Shown: positions 1 through 9,549, counted from the first letter of the stretch. The stretch: 44,577 bases of DNA from an uncultured Prevotellaceae bacterium (GCA_902769705.1 CACXPX010000031.1:1-44577); one strand, 5' to 3'. Translations and numbers: made by a program. Notes: a model not told the origin generated them from the sequence alone.

Positions 1-117
1 ATCGCTATCAATAACTATGGCCATTGGAACTTCAAGCCTGCAGCTCGCCTGATTTGGGACTTCTTCCGCCACTTCTCTCGTGACATGGAAACCAAGAAGT
101 TGAATTATACAGAATAA
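1..117 (+). CDS. 3' end of a probable alpha/beta-hydrolase esterase (partial)
   Basis: An open frame enters from the left edge and ends at TAA 115-117, giving 38 C-terminal residues that contain YGHWNFKPAARLIWDFF. A Gly-His-Trp followed by an aromatic-rich final helix resembles the C-terminus of secreted esterases and PHB-depolymerase-like alpha/beta hydrolases, where the His would be the catalytic one. Only the tail is visible, so the family is a guess and no substrate can be given. It runs in the same direction as the downstream defence operon but is separated from it by about 390 bp and a promoter. Confidence 0.45.
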   Translation: MAINNYGHWNFKPAARLIWDFFRHFSRDMETKKLNYTE

Positions 118-211
118 AGAATTTGACAAAACTTATTGAATATGAACCAGTTCTCTTTGCTCTCGCTTAATCGCACCATTGCCCTGTAATAACCAAACCA
201 ATCTATATACA

Positions 212-337
212 ATGCAGTGGTTTTTTATCATATGGGCCATTCTCATCGTCATCCTTGCAGCTTGCATTCTTCCTTGGTGGTTTCTGCCGGCATGCATAGC
301 TGCAGGCCTTTTATACTTTTTTTTCAACGAAAAGTGA
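212..337 (+). CDS. possible small hydrophobic membrane protein (41 aa)
   Basis: ATG at 212 opens a 41-codon frame ending with TGA at 335-337. The product is almost wholly hydrophobic: an N-terminal segment rich in Ile, Leu and Trp, then a short Pro-Trp-Trp turn, a second hydrophobic stretch, and a charged end, NEK. This fits two short membrane helices with a cytoplasmic tail. No family is recognised. It lies between a putative esterase end and the defence operon promoter. Chance is possible at this length, but a 41-residue frame this consistently hydrophobic with a polar terminus is suggestive. Confidence 0.4.
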   Translation: MQWFFIIWAILIVILAACILPWWFLPACIAAGLLYFFFNEK

Positions 338-476
338 CGAGCAACCTCTTCATTTCATGTCATTGAAGAGAAAATATGCCCCTCATTGCAAGTCATTAGA
401 AAGGAGTCTTTATTGAAATTTATTCTTACTGTTGAAAAAGTTTACCTGCTCGTTTTCATTATTCGAAATTAATCCT

Positions 477-484
477 TATCTTTG
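477..484 (+). promoter_or_regulatory. Bacteroidetes-type -7 box for the defence operon
   Basis: TATCTTTG matches the Bacteroidetes -7 consensus TAnnTTTG and lies 23 bp before the ATG of the first gene. The expected -33 position (about 453-457) holds TTTTC, a weak match to TTTG. It would drive DUF2971-hsdM-hsdS-DUF262-hsdR as one transcript. Confidence 0.55.
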
Positions 485-507
485 CAGATTAGAAACCTAA
501 GAAATCT

Positions 508-1275
508 ATGGGCGAAACCATACTATATAAATACCTCGATGCGGATGGGGGGCTGAAGATGATAAAAAACAGCAATCTTCAGTTCACTAACGCCACGAGG
601 TTTAACGACCCATTTGATTGCCACCCAGCTTTGATTGACTTCTCCCATATTCCTGAGGATAATCAGATGTTGAAGAATTGGGGAAAGGAAGCGGCTATCG
701 ACCTTGAATTCAATAAATATGAACGCTTGAGAGACGATGCCTGGATATGTAGTCTCTCAAAGATTCACGATTCGGTCTTAATGTGGGCATACTATGGATA
801 CCAAGCAGGTATTTGCATCGGACTCGATAAGGATAAAGTAAATAAGTGCCTTTCACATGTAATTACCCATCTCTATATTGGTGCTCAGATATTGGAAGTG
901 CAGTATAAAGAAAAGGTTGAAAGGCCCGATTATTTCCATAAGCGTATGGACTATTTCAACTACGTGTTGTCAACAAAGGCAAAAGACTGGGAGCATGAAA
1001 AAGAAGTGCGCATCCTGCTGATGAATCCTACTTTTGTTCAAGAAGGAGTTCCTGATTACATAAAGGATGAGTATGTGGATGTGAGGGAATTTCGCAAATA
1101 TCCAAAGATTAGCGGCGATTGCTTTGAATCGCTCTATCTGGGCATCAAGATGGATGAAGAAAAGAAAGCGGAGGTCATCGAAGCCGCTCGAAAACTGAAT
1201 CCAGAGATAAAAATATACCAAATGAGAATAGACCCCGAGGCATTTAAGCTGAAGGAAGAAATAATAAAAATATAA
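508..1275 (+). CDS. DUF2971 family protein, head of the type I RM operon
   Basis: This 255-residue protein has the marks of DUF2971: LYKYL near the N-terminus, FNDPFD at about residues 34-39, a central LMWAYYGYQAGICIGLD segment, and a Trp-Glu-x-Glu-Lys-Glu-Val-Arg stretch near residue 160. The family's biochemical activity is unknown to me. It is often found near restriction systems and other defence genes. The gene follows a TAnnTTTG promoter and ends only 5 bp before hsdM, so it is almost certainly co-transcribed with and associated with the restriction system. No signal peptide or membrane segment is visible, so it should be cytoplasmic. Family call is good; function is open. Confidence 0.75.
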   Translation: MGETILYKYLDADGGLKMIKNSNLQFTNATRFNDPFDCHPALIDFSHIPEDNQMLKNWGKEAAIDLEFNKYERLRDDAWICSLSKIHDSVLMWAYYGYQAGICIGLDKDKVNKCLSHVITHLYIGAQILEVQYKEKVERPDYFHKRMDYFNYVLSTKAKDWEHEKEVRILLMNPTFVQEGVPDYIKDEYVDVREFRKYPKISGDCFESLYLGIKMDEEKKAEVIEAARKLNPEIKIYQMRIDPEAFKLKEEIIKI

Positions 1276-1280
1276 GTATT

Positions 1281-2966
1281 ATGACAGATATTGAACTGAA
1301 GACGTTGAAGGACAACCTCTGGCATTCGGCAGACATGCTGCGTGCTGGTGCACATCTTGCAGCTAATAAATATGGCCAGCCCATTCTCGGACTGATTTTC
1401 TTGCGCTATGCAGATATCCTCTTCAAGCAGCATAAGAAAGACATTGATGCTGAATACGAGAAATACAAGGGAACACGCATGGAACGCGATTACAAGTCGA
1501 TTGCGATTGAGAAATGTGGCTTCTTCCTCCCCGAATGCGCCTACTTTGACACCATCAACAATGCTCCCGACGATGCTCATAAAGCCATTCTGGTGAAGCA
1601 GGCAATGGAAGCCATCGAGCGAGAAAATGCCTACATGGAGGGTGTCCTGCCCAAGGAGGTTTATGGTCAGTTGGTGCCAGAAGAGGAACCAGAGTTGTTG
1701 AGTCGTATAGTGCGCGTTTTCAAAGACATTCCAGAGGATATCAGTATCGACCTGTTTGGTCAGATTTATGAATATTTCCTTGGAAACTTCGCTTTGGCAG
1801 AAGGTCAGGGTGGAGGAGCCTTCTACACGCCAGCCAGCGTAGTGCAATATATGGTGGAGGTGCTTCAGCCCAAGACAGGCGACAAGAAATTCCTCGACCC
1901 CGCTTGCGGTTCAGGTGGTATGTTTGTGCAGGCAGCCCGCTATATGCACCGTCATAATGCCACCAGCGAGGATATGATGCGTTTCCGCTGTTATGGAGTG
2001 GAAAAAGAGCCCGATACCGTCAAGCTGGCAAAGATGAACCTGCTGCTGAACAATGTGCGTGGAGAGATTACCGAAGCCAACTCATTCTATAGCGACCCCT
2101 ACAATGCTTTCGGAGCATTCGATTATGTGATGGCCAATCCGCCTTTCAATGTTGATGAAGTTGTGCTCGACAGAGTTGTTGACGACCCTCGCTTCAATAC
2201 ATACGGTGTTCCTCGCAACAAGTCGAAGTCGACGAAGAAAGCCAGCGACAAGAAGGAGACTGTGCCAAATGCCAACTATCTGTGGATAGGCTATTTTGCT
2301 ACAGCCCTCAACGATAACGGCAAGGCTGCTCTCGTAATGGCGAACTCTGCCAGCGATGCAGGAGGCTCGGAACTGGAGATTCGCAAGAAGATGATAGAGG
2401 ACGGTATCATCAGTCAGATGGTGACATTGCCCAGCAATATGTTCTCTACCGTTACGTTGCCCGCCACGCTTTGGTTCTTCAACAAGCAGCGCACGAAGAA
2501 AGACGAAATCCTCTTCATCGATGCCCGAAACATTTTTACGCAGGTTGACCGTGCCCATCGCAAATTCTCTGAAGAGCAGATAAAGAATCTGGGCATCATT
2601 ACTCGTCTCTATGAGGGCGACTCAGATAGTTTCTGGGCTCTTGTAGAAGAGTATAAGGCTGCTGGTAAACAAGACCAAGTGGATTGGCTGTTGGAGCGGT
2701 GGCCCGATGGCAAGTATCAGGACGTGATAGGTCTTTGCAAGGTTGCCAAACTCGAAGGTGAGGATGGCATCAAAGACCAAGATTATTCTTTGAATGCTGG
2801 TCGCTACGTGGGTGTGGTGATTGAAGATGATGGTATGACCGCAGATGAATTCCGTGATACCATGAAGGGTTTGCATGCCGAGTTCTCTGAACTCAACAAA
2901 GAAGCCCTCGCTCTTCAGGCAGAGATTGACAAGAACTTGAAAGAACTGTTTGGGGAGGACTTATAA
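1281..2966 (+). CDS. hsdM: type I restriction-modification DNA methyltransferase subunit HsdM
   Basis: HsdM transfers a methyl group from S-adenosylmethionine to adenine in the target set by HsdS. The 561-residue protein starts with the helical HsdM N-terminal domain (WHSADMLR, GLIFLRYAD). The SAM-binding motif I, DPACGSGG, starts at D206, and the adenine-methylase motif IV NPPF starts at N286. The length is normal for the family. The stop TAA overlaps the ATG of hsdS by one base (TAATG at 2964-2968), indicating translational coupling. No break or missing catalytic residue is seen, so the subunit is probably active. Confidence 0.95.
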   Translation: MTDIELKTLKDNLWHSADMLRAGAHLAANKYGQPILGLIFLRYADILFKQHKKDIDAEYEKYKGTRMERDYKSIAIEKCGFFLPECAYFDTINNAPDDAHKAILVKQAMEAIERENAYMEGVLPKEVYGQLVPEEEPELLSRIVRVFKDIPEDISIDLFGQIYEYFLGNFALAEGQGGGAFYTPASVVQYMVEVLQPKTGDKKFLDPACGSGGMFVQAARYMHRHNATSEDMMRFRCYGVEKEPDTVKLAKMNLLLNNVRGEITEANSFYSDPYNAFGAFDYVMANPPFNVDEVVLDRVVDDPRFNTYGVPRNKSKSTKKASDKKETVPNANYLWIGYFATALNDNGKAALVMANSASDAGGSELEIRKKMIEDGIISQMVTLPSNMFSTVTLPATLWFFNKQRTKKDEILFIDARNIFTQVDRAHRKFSEEQIKNLGIITRLYEGDSDSFWALVEEYKAAGKQDQVDWLLERWPDGKYQDVIGLCKVAKLEGEDGIKDQDYSLNAGRYVGVVIEDDGMTADEFRDTMKGLHAEFSELNKEALALQAEIDKNLKELFGEDL

Positions 2967-4102
2967 TGGTTTATAAATTTTCAGAATTATTCAGCTGGAC
3001 TAGCGGCAAAGCTATTTCTCCATCAAATGGAGCAATACCTATCTATGGCTCAAATGGAATCATAGGTTATACAGAAACTGCCAAGTATGAAAATAAAATA
3101 ATACTAGGCCGTGTTGGAGCTTATTGCGGTTCTGTGATGTACTGTAGTGGGATGTTCAACGCTACTGATAATACACTTATCACTACTTGTGACACGTCGA
3201 AAATTGTATATGTTTTTGCATATTATCTATTAAAACTATACAATCTCAACAATTTTGCAGGTGGTGCAGCCCAACCACTTATAACACAGTCAATATTAAA
3301 GCGGTTAAAATGTGATATTCCTGATGTGTCAACCCAGCTTTGCATTACCTCTATCCTATCTGCCTATGACAATCTGATTGAGAACAACAACCGTAGAATT
3401 CGCTTGTTGGAGCAAATGGCAGAGAATCTCTATAAGGAGTGGTTTGTCCGTTTCCGCTTCCCTGGCCATGAAAAGGCTGAGTTTGAAAATGGTTTACCAA
3501 AGGGATGGAGAATTATAAAATTAGGGGATTTCATTACATTTGAAAGAGGCGTTGGATATGGGTCTAAAGATATTGCAGATGGGGAGAACGTTTTATTAAG
3601 CATGAATAATCTCCGACCATACGGAGGTTTTATTCGCGATTATTCTCGCCCATATAGTGGGAAATTCAAAGAGTTCCAAAAAGTAAAAAAGGGAGATTTA
3701 ATTATGTCAATAACAGACATGACACAAGATAGACGTATCATTGGCTATACTGGTATTGTCCCTCCTGGAAAAGATAATCGAATCATTTGTACACATTTGA
3801 TGAAACTATCATCCGAAGAATATCATTCTTATTTCCTCGATGGAATGTTCAATTATTCTAATTTGAGCAGAGTTATTGCTGAAAGAGCAACTGGTACAAA
3901 TGTACTAGGTCTTACGGCTGATAATCTTAAAGGGGTTAAAACACTTCTACCCCCTGTGAATTTGCACTGTCTATATGTGAACAAAGTCACACCTATTATA
4001 GAATTAATTTTCAGATTACAAGAGAACAATGATAATCTTACATCCCAGCGTGACCTCCTCCTTCCTCGCTTAATGAGTGGAAAACTTGAAGTAAAAGCAT
4101 AA
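2966..4102 (+). CDS. hsdS: type I restriction-modification specificity subunit HsdS
   Basis: HsdS recognises the bipartite DNA target and bridges HsdM and HsdR. The 378-residue protein has two target-recognition halves, each ending in a helical conserved region: the first around residues 130-160 (LIENNNRRIRLLEQMAENLY, then KEWFVRF), the second at the C-terminus (NDNLTSQRDLLLPRLMSGKL). The GSNGIIGY segment near residue 29 and NVLG/LTADNLKG later are typical. The target cannot be read from sequence. The first recognition domain begins almost at the start codon, so the N-terminal half is compact. Base composition is more AT-rich than in hsdM, as is common for recognition domains exchanged between strains. 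No invertible partner copy or recombinase gene is seen here. Confidence 0.93.
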   Translation: MVYKFSELFSWTSGKAISPSNGAIPIYGSNGIIGYTETAKYENKIILGRVGAYCGSVMYCSGMFNATDNTLITTCDTSKIVYVFAYYLLKLYNLNNFAGGAAQPLITQSILKRLKCDIPDVSTQLCITSILSAYDNLIENNNRRIRLLEQMAENLYKEWFVRFRFPGHEKAEFENGLPKGWRIIKLGDFITFERGVGYGSKDIADGENVLLSMNNLRPYGGFIRDYSRPYSGKFKEFQKVKKGDLIMSITDMTQDRRIIGYTGIVPPGKDNRIICTHLMKLSSEEYHSYFLDGMFNYSNLSRVIAERATGTNVLGLTADNLKGVKTLLPPVNLHCLYVNKVTPIIELIFRLQENNDNLTSQRDLLLPRLMSGKLEVKA

Positions 4103-4127
4103 ATAAAACCATAATAACTATAACAAT

Positions 4128-6107
4128 ATGGCAGAACTACAAGTTAGTAAAAAGAAAATATCATCATTGCTGAGTCTATCTGATGACTCCAACATTGATA
4201 AGCTATATGTGATTCCCGAGTATCAGCGTCCGTACAGATGGGGGCAGATAGAGTGTGATACACTTTGGACTGACATCAAGAATTTCTTCATGGATAAGAA
4301 GAAAAACGAGGATGCCCCCAAAGAATACTTTATCGGCACGATAGTGACTTGCAAAGATGAAGCCAATAAGAACGAGGTAAATGTCATCGATGGTCAGCAG
4401 CGTATGACATCGCTGCTACTGCTTCTTCGTGCATTTTACTCCAAGTTGGAGAAAATGGCAGTGGACTATCCTGAAGATAGGAATATAAAGGGCTTGATGA
4501 AGCAAATAGAGCCGTGTATCTGGAAAATAGACAAAATGTCGCTTGAAGTTGAGGACAGAATGCTACAGAAAATTGACAGCCGTGTTGCCCTAGATAACGA
4601 CAATGATGACTTCAAAAACATTCTTTGTTCAGGTGATAAACGTGATGGCAAGTCAGCATACGCAAAAAACTACACGTTTTTCTTTGACAAGTGCGAAGAA
4701 TTCGCAGCAGAGAATACGATGATGTGGAAGGAACTTTGCCTGACTATCCTCAACGACTGCATAGTATTTCCCATTGAGTGTGAAGACCTTAATTCGGCTC
4801 TGACCATCTTCAGTACATTGAACAACAGAGGAATGCCGTTGTCGGATTCCGACATTTTCAAAGCAGAAATATACAAGAAACTGAAGACACCCGAAGAGAA
4901 AACGACATTTACTGACGACTGGAAGAACCTTGAAGAACTTGTCGAGGATAGTGGTCTCACCATCAACGACATGTTCCGCTTCTACATGCATGTGATTCGT
5001 GCAAGAGATAACGTAACCGACAATGAAATGGGTTTGCGCAAATTCTATGCTGGTGAAAACTACAAGTACGATGAATTGCACAAAAAGAATTTCTTTGAGG
5101 ACATCAAAGAATTGGCAAACTTCTGGGTAACCACCTACGAAATTGTAGGTAAATATGAGGAAGACAACGACTATTACACAGAAGAAGCCATCAAGTATGT
5201 TCATTGTTTGGTGAACTTCCCCAACGACTATTGGCGGTGTGTAGTGAGTGTCTTCTACATTAAGAATAGAGGTGAGGAAGAATTCAAGAAACACATGGAG
5301 AAGTTCCTGCGTGGGTTGTTGTCGTATATGCATGTTCAGTTCATTGTCAAGCCACAGGTGAATGCCATCAAACCACCCACGTATAAGTTCTGCATTGACA
5401 TTTACCACAACGGCGATACTGTGTTCCAGAATATCATCAAGAGCATTATTCTTCTTAACTCATATCTTTACGATTCAGATAGCAAGTTGTTCACAGGAAA
5501 GTTGGAGATAGAACACATCCTGCCGAAACGCTGGAAACAAGCCAATTATTTCGGATGGACTAAAGAGAGCGCTGCAGAACACTTGGAGAGCATCGGTAAC
5601 AAGATACCTTTCGAGAAGCGTCTGAACATCAGGGCTGGAAATGGATATTTCGGTGAAAAGAAACGCAATTATATCACCTCTAAAATCAAAGAAGTTCAAG
5701 ACCTCACCACAAATCACACTTCAGATGATTGGTTGCCTGCAGATATCGAAAGTCGTCGTGATGAAGTACGCACTCGCTTGATTACATTCTATAAGCAAAG
5801 CCTTGTGAGCAATGTAACCGAAGTGGAGAGCGAAGAGCAAATGTTGTTTGCCAAGAAAGGTAAGGAAAGCGTGAAACTGGACAAGATAGTAGGCAATGGA
5901 ATAATCCGTTATCGTCTTTCTGTGACACGAAACATTCCCAATCCCACACCTATGCAAGCATTGTCGGGTACAATTCCTGTTACCACAACTACCCAGGAGT
6001 TTCAGGACATCATGCAAGCAAAGGATGCGATTGATTTTGGATTCTTTGCCTCGTTACAAGAACCATACATCAGCGATGAGCTAAAGGCTTTATTGGAAAA
6101 TGAATGA
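4128..6107 (+). CDS. DUF262/HNH (DUF1524) protein, GmrSD-like, inside the type I operon
   Basis: A 659-residue protein. The N-terminal DUF262 (ParB/sulfiredoxin-fold) domain shows IPEYQRPYRW from I29, a Gly-Thr-Ile stretch, and the VIDGQQR nucleotide-binding motif at 86-92. The C-terminal part holds a DUF1524-type HNH core, IEHILP, with E462 and H463. Proteins with this pairing include GmrSD, BrxU and SspE, which cleave modified or invading DNA in a nucleotide-dependent way. Here the gene sits 25 bp after hsdS and 46 bp before hsdR, so it belongs to the operon. Whether it restricts modified phage DNA, works with HsdMS-methylated DNA, or protects the system is inference. Both signature motifs are intact. 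Confidence 0.85.
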   Translation: MAELQVSKKKISSLLSLSDDSNIDKLYVIPEYQRPYRWGQIECDTLWTDIKNFFMDKKKNEDAPKEYFIGTIVTCKDEANKNEVNVIDGQQRMTSLLLLLRAFYSKLEKMAVDYPEDRNIKGLMKQIEPCIWKIDKMSLEVEDRMLQKIDSRVALDNDNDDFKNILCSGDKRDGKSAYAKNYTFFFDKCEEFAAENTMMWKELCLTILNDCIVFPIECEDLNSALTIFSTLNNRGMPLSDSDIFKAEIYKKLKTPEEKTTFTDDWKNLEELVEDSGLTINDMFRFYMHVIRARDNVTDNEMGLRKFYAGENYKYDELHKKNFFEDIKELANFWVTTYEIVGKYEEDNDYYTEEAIKYVHCLVNFPNDYWRCVVSVFYIKNRGEEEFKKHMEKFLRGLLSYMHVQFIVKPQVNAIKPPTYKFCIDIYHNGDTVFQNIIKSIILLNSYLYDSDSKLFTGKLEIEHILPKRWKQANYFGWTKESAAEHLESIGNKIPFEKRLNIRAGNGYFGEKKRNYITSKIKEVQDLTTNHTSDDWLPADIESRRDEVRTRLITFYKQSLVSNVTEVESEEQMLFAKKGKESVKLDKIVGNGIIRYRLSVTRNIPNPTPMQALSGTIPVTTTTQEFQDIMQAKDAIDFGFFASLQEPYISDELKALLENE

Positions 6108-6153
6108 TTCGTTCATGAAGAGGTAGAGTTTAATGATTTAAATGTAGCAGCCT

Positions 6154-9100
6154 ATGAAATCCTTTATCAGTGAAGATGCTATAGAACAAGCGATATGCAT
6201 ACGATTGTCGCAGCCTGAATATGGTTGGAAACGCATAGAGTGCGACCCAAGCGTTGACAAGCAAGACGACGTGAGCACAACCGGTCGCAGCAGCGTGAAG
6301 GAATGCATCCTGCCCGATGTGTTCCGTAAGGCGTTGCATCGCATCAATCCTCAGATAGACGATGAAACGATTGAGGGTATTGTGAGCGATTATCGGAAGG
6401 ATTATAGCGGAACTGACATTGTGGATACGAACTACAAGTTCTACAATCAGATTCGCAATGGGATAAAGGTAACTACACGTCGCAATCAGCGTGAGGATTT
6501 CGATATAGTAAAAATCATAGATTTTGACCATCCAGAGAACAACGATTTCCACTGTGTGAACCAAATGTGGATAAAAGGCCACTTCCGCTATAGAAGACCC
6601 GACGTGCTGCTATTTGTGAACGGTCTGCCTGTGGTGTTCATAGAGTTGAAGAACTCGACAGTGAAAATTGAAGAGGCCTACCAGAAGAATTTGGTCTCGT
6701 ACCGCAAGGATATCCCCAACATATTTGCCCTGAATCAGATTTGCGTGCTCTCGAATGGTCTGCAGACGAAGCTGGGTGCATGGGATGCTGTCTATGAGCA
6801 ATACTTCGAATGGTTACGAGTGGACAGCGAGAAAGAGGTGGTTGACAGAGAGCAGATTGCTGAGCACGGACTTTCCATTCAGAACCTGATGGACGGTTTG
6901 TTCAAGAAAGAACGTCTGCTTGACTACATTGAGAACTTCATCTTCTTTGACAGCAAGCGCATCAAGATTATCGCCAAGAACCACCAGTATCTGGGCGTGA
7001 ACAACTTGATGAGAAATGTGGAGCGCCGAGAGGAACTGAACGGAAAGCTGGGTGTGTTCTGGCACACACAAGGCTCAGGAAAGAGCTATTCGATGGTGAT
7101 GTTTGTTAGGAAAGTGAAACGCAAGCTGCACGGCAACTTCACCTTCTTAATTATTACCGACCGCGAGGACTTGGACACGCAGATACACAAGACGTTCGTG
7201 CGTACGGAAGTGATAGGCGAGAAAGAAGAATGCCAACCGAAAAACTCATCACAGCTACGCGAATACTTGATGAGCAACAAGCCCATGCTGTTTACGCTGA
7301 TTCATAAGTTCCAATACGACAAGACGAAGAAATATCCTTTGCTCTCGGAACGAAATGACATTTTTGTGTTGGTGGATGAAGCCCACCGAACACAATATAA
7401 ACAGCTGGCGGAGAATATGCATACAGGCATACCGAATGCCAACTACATCGCCTTCACGGGAACACCTCTGCTGGGTAGTAAGAGGTTGACGAACCAATGG
7501 TTTGGCGACTATGTGTCGGAATATAATTTCGCGGAGGCTATTTCAGATGGTTCGACAGTTCCCTTATTCTATAGCAGACGAGTGCCAGAAGTGGGTCTTT
7601 CCAACGAATGGCTGGATACCGATATCGACCAGATAGAAGAAGAGGAGGAACTGAATGACAGAGAAAAAGAGCTATTAGAGAACAGCTCTTCGCGCATCTT
7701 GGAGGTTATCAAGCGAGATGAACGCCTCGACAAGATAGCAAAGGACATTGCCCACCATTTTCCACGTCGTGGTTTCCTTGGAAAAGGAATGGTGATTAGC
7801 GTTGACAAATACACCACCGTGAAGATGTATGACAAGGTTCAACACTACTGGGCAGAAGAGAGAAAGGAGATAGTAAAGCAACGTAATGATGCCAAAACCG
7901 AAGAGGAGCGCAAGAGGCTTACTGACATACTGGTCTACATGAACAGCGTGGAAATGGCGGTTGTCATTAGCGAGGAAGCTGACGAGGTGGAGAAATTCAA
8001 GAAACGCGGTCTAGACATCACTCAGCATCGCAACAAACTGAACGAGATAACACCCGACGGCAAAGACATAGAAGACAGATTCAAGGATAAAGACGACCCG
8101 TTGAGTTTGGTGTTCGTATGTGCCATGTGGTTGACGGGCTTTGATGTACCTTCACTTTCAACCCTCTATCTTGACAAGCCGATGAAGAGCCACACGTTGA
8201 TGCAGGCTATTGCCAGAGCGAATCGCGTGTTCCCGGGAAAAGCATGTGGAATCATCGTGGACTATGTCAACGTGTTCAAGTACATGCAACAGGCGTTGAA
8301 AGACTATGCAACGAACAGAAGGGGCGAGGAATATCCTGCCAAGAATATTGACCAGCTTATCATCAATATTGACGACTGTATTAAGGAGTGTGATGCGTTC
8401 CTGCTTTCTATTGGAATCAGCTTGGATGACATCATTGCTGAAAGCAATACGCTCGACCAACTGGAACTATTGCGGAAAGCATATAACAGAATCTTGGAGA
8501 AGGACGAGTGGAAGAATCGCTTCAAGGTGCTCAGCAATCTGATGATAAGCCTCTATGATGCCAGCAAACCTGAAATCTTCGAGCGAGGATGGCATAATGA
8601 GAAATTCTCGCCCATCTGCTATATAAATGGGTTGTTCAACAATCGGGTTGACGATGAGAAACTGGAGAATGCAAGGGCGAGAATGGCTACTACTCTTGAC
8701 CAGAGTGTTTCGTCAGCAGACAAGGTGAGCGATGATGTAGACTACGTGATGCATCAGGGAAAGGTGATTGACCTGAGCAAGATAGAGGTAGAAGATATAC
8801 GCAAGGAGTTGATTGCCTCACCATACAAAGCACTCGAGATTGACGACCTTCGGGCATTTATCGAAAAGGTGCTGGAACAACTCATTGACAAGAATTGTAC
8901 CCGTGTTTCTTTCTCCCAGCGTTATAAGAACATCATCGACCAATACAATGCAGGAGGAAGCGAGAACGAAGACTACTATGAGAAGCTGCTTCAGCTGATA
9001 GAAGACATGAAAGCTGAACAGTCGCGCTCTACAGATTTGGGGCTGGAAGAGGAAGAACTGGAGATATACGACTTGCTCATTCAAGGCAGGAAACTGACAA

Positions 9101-9354
9101 AGAGTGAAACGCAAAAAGTGATACTCGCCGCCAAGAATCTGTATCAGAAGCTAATTGCGGCTAAAGAGAAATTGATGGTTGTAGACTGGTATAAAGACGA
9201 ACAGCCTCGAGAGAAAGTTCTCATGCTCATACAAATGTCGCTGAACACCGATTTGCCAGAGAGCTATGACCGAGTGGCATTTGTTGACAAGACAAAGCTG
9301 CTGCTGAATCACTTCATCGATATGGCCGTACAAGGATACGGGTGGGTGGCATAA
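6154..9354 (+). CDS. hsdR: type I restriction endonuclease subunit HsdR
   Basis: HsdR translocates DNA with ATP hydrolysis and cuts at distance from unmethylated HsdS targets. The 1066-residue protein has a PD-(D/E)xK nuclease domain with RRPDVLLFVNG followed by VVFIELKN (about residues 149-167), a Walker A GSGKS at 307-311, a DEAH box at 408-411, FTGTPLL (helicase motif III) and RANR near motif VI. The C-terminal helical region (about 800-1066) would contact the HsdMS core. Start at 6154 gives the expected N-terminus (MKSFISEDAIEQ). All key motifs are present, so a working restriction subunit is likely. It is the last long gene of the operon. Confidence 0.95.
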   Translation: MKSFISEDAIEQAICIRLSQPEYGWKRIECDPSVDKQDDVSTTGRSSVKECILPDVFRKALHRINPQIDDETIEGIVSDYRKDYSGTDIVDTNYKFYNQIRNGIKVTTRRNQREDFDIVKIIDFDHPENNDFHCVNQMWIKGHFRYRRPDVLLFVNGLPVVFIELKNSTVKIEEAYQKNLVSYRKDIPNIFALNQICVLSNGLQTKLGAWDAVYEQYFEWLRVDSEKEVVDREQIAEHGLSIQNLMDGLFKKERLLDYIENFIFFDSKRIKIIAKNHQYLGVNNLMRNVERREELNGKLGVFWHTQGSGKSYSMVMFVRKVKRKLHGNFTFLIITDREDLDTQIHKTFVRTEVIGEKEECQPKNSSQLREYLMSNKPMLFTLIHKFQYDKTKKYPLLSERNDIFVLVDEAHRTQYKQLAENMHTGIPNANYIAFTGTPLLGSKRLTNQWFGDYVSEYNFAEAISDGSTVPLFYSRRVPEVGLSNEWLDTDIDQIEEEEELNDREKELLENSSSRILEVIKRDERLDKIAKDIAHHFPRRGFLGKGMVISVDKYTTVKMYDKVQHYWAEERKEIVKQRNDAKTEEERKRLTDILVYMNSVEMAVVISEEADEVEKFKKRGLDITQHRNKLNEITPDGKDIEDRFKDKDDPLSLVFVCAMWLTGFDVPSLSTLYLDKPMKSHTLMQAIARANRVFPGKACGIIVDYVNVFKYMQQALKDYATNRRGEEYPAKNIDQLIINIDDCIKECDAFLLSIGISLDDIIAESNTLDQLELLRKAYNRILEKDEWKNRFKVLSNLMISLYDASKPEIFERGWHNEKFSPICYINGLFNNRVDDEKLENARARMATTLDQSVSSADKVSDDVDYVMHQGKVIDLSKIEVEDIRKELIASPYKALEIDDLRAFIEKVLEQLIDKNCTRVSFSQRYKNIIDQYNAGGSENEDYYEKLLQLIEDMKAEQSRSTDLGLEEEELEIYDLLIQGRKLTKSETQKVILAAKNLYQKLIAAKEKLMVVDWYKDEQPREKVLMLIQMSLNTDLPESYDRVAFVDKTKLLLNHFIDMAVQGYGWVA

Positions 9355-9393
9355 CTCTAGAGTCAATTTTTTAATCTAATAAGAATAAAAACT

Positions 9394-9401
9394 TATACTT
9401 G
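9394..9401 (+). promoter_or_regulatory. possible weak -7 box before a small ORF
   Basis: TATACTTG differs from TAnnTTTG at one position and lies 7 bp before the ATG at 9409. No clear TTTG lies 20 bp upstream. It may be chance. Confidence 0.2.
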
Positions 9402-9408
9402 CAATAAT

Positions 9409-9549
9409 ATGGAGACAGTTAAAGATGTTCTGAAAAGCATTAAAGAGCATACAGAAGTTGAGGCTGATTGTACTACAAGGGATTACTCGCTGACGTTGAA
9501 AACGAATTGCATTAGGGTGCAGGAGGCGAGCGAGGACCTAAAGAATTAA
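9409..9549 (+). CDS. possible 46-aa small protein after hsdR
   Basis: ATG 9409 to TAA 9547-9549 encodes METVKDVLKSIKEH and then a polar segment with two Cys residues, 46 residues in all. It looks like an amphipathic N-terminal helix with an acidic/polar end. It is too short to assign and no homologue is recognised. It follows hsdR by 54 bp on the same strand, so it could be a small accessory gene or the remnant of a longer one. Low confidence. Confidence 0.3.
   Translation: METVKDVLKSIKEHTEVEADCTTRDYSLTLKTNCIRVQEASEDLKN

Noticed and set aside
2966-4102. Phase-variable (invertible) hsdS
   Set aside because: No second hsdS segment, inverted recognition-domain copy or recombinase gene lies in the window.
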